DNA from: Emydura subglobosa
Taxonomy: Eukaryota; Chordata; Testudines; Chelidae
Reading direction: 5' to 3'
Length of the DNA: 64,000 nt
NCBI GenBank assembly: GCA_007922225.1
Contig: ML679966.1
Span: forward strand, 38,655,943-38,719,942
Shown here: positions 57,201 through 64,000 of the stretch, one piece after another
How the letters are laid out: each line of letters starts with the position of its first letter
Numbering within the stretch: position 1 is the stretch's first letter
Position numbers and translations under genes: made by a program
The notes under the pieces: model-generated
The model's database searches: none
What the model saw: only the letters and a program-made list of their open reading frames with translations
Told to the model about the DNA's origin: nothing

Positions 57201-59814
57201 GTTCAGATAGCGAAAAGGGGCTAGAACCATGAGAGGGATTTTTTGTAGTGAAAACTGGAGCAAGAGGAGAAAAATAGCTGTCTTGGGTTCCACTTGCTCC
57301 CTGAAGCTGGATTCACTCCCACCTATTTTGTAGGAGGTACCACACAGGAGGCTGCTATATTGTAAATCAATCTAAGAACAGTAATCAGACTCTCTACAAA
57401 CCCAAAAGCAATTCAAACCATCTCACTGGATTCCTTTATAACTACTGAGCCCCCTATTGGTTTCTCAAGCCTAGCCCCCTTTTCTCCACATATAGCCCAT
57501 CAGCAGACTGAAGTGAAACTGTTCATGCAGGCATATTATAGAAATTAATTAGATACAAGCATTTTAGAAGATATTTTAACCCATTAAAAAACAATCCCGT
57601 ACTAGAAGAGACTCCTAAGGCCTAAACACTTTGTATTGAAAACCACAAATTCAACCAAACTTTAAGAATACTTTCAGCATGAGAGAAAGTGCAGATCAGC
57701 CCTTGTGAGACTGGAATATATACAGGGGAATCAAATCAAATTAAACAAAATGTTTGATGGTGAGAAAAAGTGCTACCTTGTGCAAAAATATTTCCAAGTA
57801 ATAAACATGTTTAAAGGATACATTTCCTTTTCATTGTTGTGTTTCTCCCTAGTGGTCATGTGACTGTTTTCCGCCTTGAGATACTAATGACAAGTCGCTA
57901 GCACTGTTTTATCACACATTTGCCCAAAACTTGCTAATCACTGTAGCCACCTATAGGAAGAAAGAGTTCCTGAATAATTTACAGTCTGAAAAGACAAAAG
58001 AAACCCATATGAAAGTAAATGTGGGTGGGAAGTAGTGGTGGTGAAGGGAATGACAAGGAATGCAGCAGACCAGCAAGATGATCAAAGTGATAATAGGAAC
58101 ATGTCTTATCAGTTCTATTTTCAAAAGTTGTTAATAATTTCTCTTAAGTATCATGGCAGAAGTGTTTCCTGAGGCAGGATTTGCATGAAGAGAGGGTAGT
58201 AAATTGGTGTATCAGCCCTGGAAGAGAATTCCTTGTGTAAGGAACAGCATGGGGAAAAAGAAGATTAGAGACTATCATAGACAAGTGAATGAATCAGTGA
58301 ATAGTCAAGACTGGTATTAATTGAAAAAAGGAAATGGTAAGAGAAATATTAGAAAGGGAAGTTCTCAACATGCCCATAACAAGGAATCAACAGGTTCTCT
58401 CTGTATATAAGTTTCCTTAATGACTTATGGTATTAGACTAGGAATATCAAATAAGTCCAGTGTGTATTGTCTATTGAAACACACCATGCTAGTGCTAAAG
58501 CTACATGTTCAGTGCTGATCTCATAGCTTGTGTACTGTACAGAACATGTTAAACATACATTGTTTTACTTGCTGTCCCACACACCGAGAGCTTTGGTGTT
58601 AACTTTTTGAAGCTATACTGTCTTAATTTGGGAAATAGCAAATCTTAGAGGTCAACAGATCAACTTGCTGGGCTCTTGCAGTGTTGTTTTCAGATATTTT
58701 CTGTTTCATGATATTTCGTACTGCTGTGGTGAACCACTCCAACAACTGCTGACATTTATTATGAGGTTCCAAAGATTTTTTCATAAGTTTCACAGGACCT
58801 AGAAACTATTTCCTTTTGAGAGGCTCTTTGTAATAATTATTGCTCTTTAGCTGTTATACTTTCAGCAATCTATTTTGGGCTCTCTTACCAGTAATTCATT
58901 CATTCTAGGGCTTTCTTCCTCCCCCACCCCCAATGTGAAAATAATTCCATTTCAGCAGCAAGAAAGTATCTCAGACGATTCCCACAAAAAGATGGATACC
59001 CTGGATTGGACTTCAACAGGAAATAAACCCCCATAAGAATATAACAACAGAGATGGTATTTTATTTTTTATTGAAATCCTTGAAAAGGAATGTGTTCGAT
59101 TTACCGAGAACAGATGGAACTGGGACAGCAGCATTACATGTGTCTCACCCATCTCCATTAATCCTGATTTGCAAGGACCATGTCTGGGTAAGAATTTGGT
59201 TCAGTCTCTGCTCATGAAATATTTGATTTTTTCCATTTGGGTTACAAGAATGGTAATTCTTCCACATGTAGTGCTTGCTACATAGAGGTCCCATGGATCT
59301 GGACTGAGACAAGCAATTCATTTAGTAGATTTATGTTTCCTCCATCTAACCAAGGTAAAGGAGTCTTTTCCATTTCTGCTTGTTTGACATAGAGAAATTG
59401 AATCATGATACCAAGAAGAGCACTTCTTGACAGAGCACATTATTACTGCTCATCTACTGAGCTCTGAGACTTTTTAGTGACTAAACAGAATTCCTTTTAC
59501 ACAATGCACTAATTGTAGGTGAAATAGGATACAAATAATTGTATTTTGAAGCCATATATAAGGTTCTTATTACTCTCATGTCCAGTGTATACCAGGGGTG
59601 CTTTTCCCCCTGAAAGGAAAAAAGTCTACTGTGGCCAGTTCCACTCTTGGTAGCAGCATTGGGAGTGTGTGTGTGTAGACAAGGAGCCAATGGCCACCAA
59701 TAATTTTACCAGATTTTCATAGTCCTTCTGTGAACAGATTTAGACAATGTGCTAAAAAGCCAGTGTCTGCCTAAAACCCTATCTACCTGAATATGCCAAG
59801 CATTGCTACCACTG
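54291..59814. other. No gene seen, repeat-poor
   Basis: More than 5 kb of AT-rich sequence without a recognisable repeat, apart from a purine-rich patch near 57085-57110. Frames such as 55075-55299 and 55758-55976 (plus) have no convincing splice context. A TTTCCAG acceptor-like site at 55097 has no good donor after it. Confidence 0.5.
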
Positions 59815-59883
59815 GGAAGTGCCATCTGGGATAAAAGTGGACACATTTTTCATAAGATAGATTAGTGTAGACATAGCCTGCTA
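59815..59883. repeat. Possible right end of a GTCTACACT-class MITE
   Basis: AGTGCCATCTGGGATAAAAG to ATTAGTGTAGACATAGCCTG has the GTGTAGACATA terminal text of this class, but a left end was not found upstream. Confidence 0.3.
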
Positions 59884-61889
59884 CTCCTGGGTGGGGCTCT
59901 GAGTGTCAGTTCTTTCCCTCACTAGAAGAATTTATTTAAAACCAATGCAGGATTAGAACCTGTAAAACACTCAATACATCCAGCTTGGATCTGAGCAGCT
60001 TCCACTTCAATTTAAATCAGAGGGAGTTGAAGGCATTAAGCACCTTGCAGGGGGTACTCAGCACCTGGTATAAATGGACTGTTAGGCCCTGCACACACCT
60101 AGCACATGCATAATGTTACGCATGTGAGTAGTAGTTAATGGGATGTGTATAAAGTTAAGCAGACACATAAATACCTATTGGATCATATGGGCTTAGAAAG
60201 CAACCATGTCATAATTTAATACTTGTATGAGTCAACCACTATGTTTTAGTCAGTAAGTCAAGCCATTTCTTTATCTTTAAAAAAAGGATAAGAACAAAGC
60301 CATAATTGTAGCTGAATTACATGATATATTAGAGAATGTCCCCTAACTTTTTGAAACTGCAACCTGGAATCCTAATGTAATTGGCTGTAACTTCTAATAA
60401 CTAACCTGTGAAACTGAGTCACAGCCTACAAAGTCAGACCCTTCAAACAAACTGAACTCTTCAAAGGAGGTTCATGTTAAAAGGAAAGTCTGCCATGGCA
60501 GTCAGAAACTACCCATTACTGAAGACACACCAGACAAGACAGTGGGAAGTTACAAGCTGCTACACTAAGAAATTTCAGAGCTAGAGACCTAAAAGCACTC
60601 AAACATTTCTGAGCAATCTCAGAGTGCCAACTTCTCCCCACCCCACACACACACTACAATTACATTTTGCATAATTATGTTATCCTTGTAACCATATATA
60701 TTATAAAAACAGTGAGTCCCACCCAGAATATAATTCCTGCTCTGAAAATTTGGTACTACCTCTCTAAGACTTCCATCAAACTTGATCAAGTTTAATGGAA
60801 TTAAAATAGATGAAATAAGAACATTTGGTGATAAATATGCAACATGCATTTATATTGAGAATGAGGATGTTTTTGACCTGTTTTACAGTATTTCCAAATA
60901 TTTCTATGAAGAAAACAAAAGTGTCATTGAAGAATATGTATGTTTTGTCAGGACTGTGTGTTATTGCCATCTTGCATATTATCAGCTCTCTATTATATAT
61001 TTGTGTTTCACCAACACCTTGGTGCCACGATTAGATTCTGGTCCTATTATGCTAGGGTCACACACATAGCAAAAGACATTCCCTTCCCTCAACAACTTAA
61101 GTTAAAATGGTGCTGCTCCTGCAATGAGCTTCCTGCAGTTGGATCCGTGTCTATCTGTAACCCCATTTAAGTCAAGTGTCTCCATGAGGTCACAAGGGAT
61201 GCTTTTGGTGCAATTCGTTGGAGAGTTTGGGCCTAAATGGACATGACAGAAAAAGGACGGGAGAAGTGGTGCAACATACAAGACCAATTAGAGGGAACAC
61301 TGGTAAAAGTCATGTTAATTCCATGTGGAATTACATATATGTATTCACTTACAATGAATTTTGTTAAAGTGGAGTTAAGGTTTCAGCTAGTCCAGCTGCT
61401 GTCTTTGGCCCCAGGGTCTGTGCTAGGCCTGTGTACCCAGAAGGCAGTTCTAAAAATCTGAGTTTTGCTAAAGCCATCCAAGATTCCAGGTCAGTACTGG
61501 AAAACTGAAAACAGTCTGTGTAGAAATGCAGGCCTTCTTCACAGGAATGTTGTGTAGATCTCTTTTGAAGATGAAAATTACTATACTGGTGCTGAATATG
61601 AGCATTAAACTCAAAATACCTTGTGCTTTATTACAATACACAAAATCCTCGCTTTTAAGAATAGCCTCACAAATAGTGTCTTGCACTTAGACTAATGACA
61701 ATTTTTCAAGTTCTATGATTAAATTTTTTTATTGCCTCTTATGAATTGACTGCTTAGTGTTCACTCTTATTAGTGAGTCAACTTTGATAGAAAAGGAAAG
61801 TTTAGAGCCTAAGATTCCTGACTTTTTACTGCTAAACACTCATTTCAGAAACATTACTATCATGGCCACATGTAATGACTTGGAGTGGC
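59884..61889. other. No gene seen; one frame of interest
   Basis: A plus-strand frame of 95 codons at 60782-61069 has protein-like composition over its first 60 codons (charged and aromatic residues in a regular mix) but no recognised domain. The overlapping frames in the other two plus registers argue for chance. No repeat was recognised. Confidence 0.4.
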
Positions 61890-62678
61890 TCCTCTGTCAG
61901 CCTCAGAGGAAGGCCACTCCGCCTCATGGCGCCACTTAGTAGCTGAGACACAATTGACAGGGGATTATCACAGTAAGTGTCAGCAAAGAGGCTAGGGCTC
62001 TAGAGCAATTAGCAATCTTCAACACAGTTCTCGGACTGGGGCACACTGAGTCAAGCTCAAGCCCTCTGGGCAGGGCAGAATAGCAGTTTGTGGCCCAGCT
62101 CTCTGGCTGGGGTAGACAGCAAACAAACGGAGACCATCTGGCCTAATGTGGGTAGGCTGCCACGCAGGGGTGGGGTCGGCAGCACGGGAAAGAGGGACCC
62201 AGGCCCACCCTACTCCACCAGGTCCCAGCCCACGGCCCTAACAGTGGCAGCGAATCCTGCCACTGGGTCGGTGGGGATTCTGCCGAAACATGCTGACTGT
62301 GGTTTCAGCAACACAACCAGATATATGTCTGGTTTGCCAGGCTACTTCCTACCCCTACCTGTTTCACAGGGCTTCATTGCTCACAGGCCTTCAGACTCTT
62401 TGGGGTACTTGGCAGTCACCTGTTCCTGCAGCTCCTTGGGCTTTTCCTCTCAAAACAGGAATTGATGAAGCTCGGTCCCAGGTTCCAGAGCCAGCAGCAA
62501 GGCAGAGGTGTCTAACTCCTTCCTGGCGCTCTCTCAACTGAGCTGGAGGCACCACTTCTTATACTTTCTGTTTCACCCTTCTGCTTCTGGCACAAGGGAC
62601 AAGCCCAGCCTGGCTTTCCCCAGCTGGTGGTGGGGAGTAGTTCTTCCCTGTCAGGCTTGGAGGAAGGCCATTCTGCCT
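61890..62678 (-). mobile_element. GC-rich retrotransposon-like block bounded by direct repeats
   Basis: CCTCTGTCAGCCTCAGAGGA followed by AGGCCACTCCGCCT (61890-61923) recurs in diverged form at 62645-62678. Between them lies GC-rich text that, on the minus strand, includes GGGCCACAAACTGCTATTCT and GAGGGCTTGAGCTTGACTCA, which I associate from memory with an LTR-retrotransposon (Gypsy-like) family in turtles. A minus-strand TATAAGAAG lies near 62553-62561. The frames here (62088-62541) are compositional. No protein motif was confirmed. Confidence 0.4.
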
Positions 62679-62902
62679 TGCTACAACTCAATAATGTAGT
62701 AACATAAGAAACTGTACTTTATAGTTTAACTGATGGGTTTTTTTGTCTCTTCCTAAATTACTTAGACTGGCACTTGCATGTAATCAAGGTGCCAAATTTA
62801 AGTTTTGCAGAAGCAACAGATTCAAATAAATGTTTGATATTTTAATATCAAAATAATTATTTTAATACTTCTAAATGTCATATTTGTTTTAATTTTAAAC
62901 AG
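62679..62902. other. AT-rich sequence preceding the exon candidate
   Basis: Mostly AT-rich, with a TTTGTTTTAATTTTAAACAG acceptor-like end at 62883-62902. No repeat was recognised. Confidence 0.4.
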
Positions 62903-63007
62903 CCGTTGAAACATTTGCAACTCAAATGCCATAGTAGTGTACAAGTGCATAAGAATGAACAAATGAAACTGACTATGGAACAAAGATGTCTACTTTCACT
63001 GTCCAAG
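62903..63007 (+). CDS. Candidate host exon (unidentified gene)
   Basis: The segment is preceded by a pyrimidine/T-rich tract ending AAACAG and followed by AAG|GTAAGTG, a near-consensus splice donor. It is 105 bp, exactly 35 codons, and is open in one phase only: it begins PLKHLQLKCHSSVQVHKNEQ and ends in LTMEQRCLLSLSK. The other two phases have early stops. Both splice phases would be 0. I do not recognise the peptide and cannot assign a gene. The probability of a chance open frame of this length is not small, so the case rests on the two splice sites and the intact phase together. Confidence 0.35.
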
Positions 63008-63579
63008 GTAAGTGAAGCGCAAAAAGCAAGCAATATAAATGCAAACATGTAAGCTCTTGTTTGAAAATTCTTTCAATTTAATAATTCTGGATGGTAGTTT
63101 TTTTTATTATAAAAAGTTCTAGTTGATAACATTTCAAATCTAAAGTATGTGAAGGTACAGTTGATATGTAAGATGCTATGCAATATAAAGTTGTATTTTT
63201 ATATTAGCTGTAAGTTATGATGACTTTCACTCAAAACTGTAACATGCCAATTTATTATAGGCAACAACTGATTTCTCAGGAACTAATTGCTTATGCCTGT
63301 CCATAAGAAGGGATGGCAGAAAAACATGTTGACTATTTAGAAGGTTGTTGGCTCCTTAAGGCAGAGGTTATATCCTACCATTAAAGCAACACTTCTTTTG
63401 ATAGAAAAAAGTTATTAGATATTAGTATAGAACATATTAATTAGTACTGGATGTAAGATCTATCATTAGTTGATTATTAGTATTGGTAAAAGGCTAGAGA
63501 TAGTAAATACCTTGCCAGATGAAATGAAGTAGGAAGGATGGAGGTGAATAGGGTCAGGTGAGAAAGGTTTATAAATTCA
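63008..63579. other. No gene seen; AT-rich
   Basis: Probably intronic if the preceding exon is real. TTAG-rich text at about 63410-63490 is irregular. No repeat family was recognised. Confidence 0.45.
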
Positions 63580-63669
63580 GGGCCAGATTCTTATCTGATG
63601 TAAGTTTGTGTACCTCCATTGACTTCAGTGGAACTACACTAATATACACCAGCTGAGAATCTGACTTTC
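63580..63669. repeat. Palindromic GGCCAGAT hairpin repeat, copy 3
   Basis: The left arm GGGCCAGATTCTTATCTGAT and right arm CAGCTGAGAATCTGACTTTC mirror each other around TCCATTGACTTCAGTGGA. It is the third copy of the family at 21408 and 31032. Confidence 0.75.
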
Positions 63670-64000
63670 AGTACTTATACTACTGATTTTGAGACACACA
63701 TTCTTCTAAATCTCTCATTTGTAGCTTTGGTGTTATAAGTAGGAGTTAATTCTAAAGTCACTAGAAATCATTCAAGAAAAAGATGAGAATCATCTGCTAA
63801 AGATCTTTTAGGCCATATCCTACCTTGACTTCAAGAACTCCTACAGATATCATTATGAGATGGAAAGGCTAAGGCTCTTACTTCGATGTGCTCCTGGCCC
63901 TTAGCTTTCAATATTATTTTATGTATATCCAAATTGCTTTGGAATCCTACACAATGAAAGTCATTATATACATGTCAAATCCGCATTATTTCTTAAATCT
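63670..64000. other. No gene seen
   Basis: AT-rich unique sequence to the end of the window. Confidence 0.5.

Noticed and set aside
62088..62541. Two overlapping plus-strand frames in GC-rich sequence
   Set aside because: The block looks like a retrotransposon piece whose sense strand is probably minus. The frames are compositional.

Overview
The window looks like non-coding nuclear DNA of a reptile, most likely a cryptodiran turtle, with a crocodilian as the alternative. It is AT-rich, has no long conserved reading frame, no rRNA or tRNA gene, no CRISPR array and no bacterial-style operon. What can be read is dominated by decayed transposable elements: CR1 LINEs, turtle-type tRNA-derived SINEs, hAT-like and palindromic non-autonomous DNA elements, and LTR-type elements. 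The organism call rests on that repeat mixture recognised by eye, not on a database search.

Layout. 1-4.9 kb: an LTR-like repeat (1670-2520) and a GC-rich hAT-like element (from 2563). 4.95-6.2 kb: a 5'-truncated antisense CR1. 7.3-10.4 kb: two copies of a roughly 300-bp repeat with CAGTG-type ends, plus a fold-back SINE inside a perfect 13-bp direct repeat. 10.6-15.5 kb: a nearly full-length antisense CR1 with remains of ORF1 (zinc-finger-like N-terminus and esterase) and ORF2 (endonuclease and reverse transcriptase). 15.5-21.4 kb: mostly unique sequence with two larger MITE-like elements. 21.5-25.1 kb: another antisense CR1, split by a 695-bp solo LTR with a perfect 5-bp target duplication. 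25.1-32.9 kb: almost repeat-free. 32.9-35.5 kb: CR1 pieces, a duplicated segment carrying SINEs, and a TAGATTAAT-rich tract. 37.3-40.9 kb: an antisense CR1 of another subfamily, lacking its 3' half and carrying a second copy of the 1.7-kb LTR-like repeat. 41.1-47.1 kb: hAT, SINE and MITE copies. 47.9-49.1 kb and 61.9-62.7 kb: GC-rich blocks that look like LTR-retrotransposon pieces. 52.0-54.3 kb: a sense-strand, non-CR1 LINE with endonuclease and reverse-transcriptase remains.

Host genes. I cannot name any. The best candidate for a host exon is 62903-63007 (+): 105 bp, open in one frame only, with a good acceptor and a strong donor. A weaker candidate is 17227-17370 (+). All larger CR1 copies lie on the minus strand, which would fit an intron of a plus-strand gene but does not prove it.

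No new defence, mobile or metabolic gene system was found. The most informative observations are structural: a fold-back SINE inserted as one unit, a cleanly nested solo LTR, an LTR-like family present twice, a duplicated SINE-bearing segment, and several palindromic repeat families.
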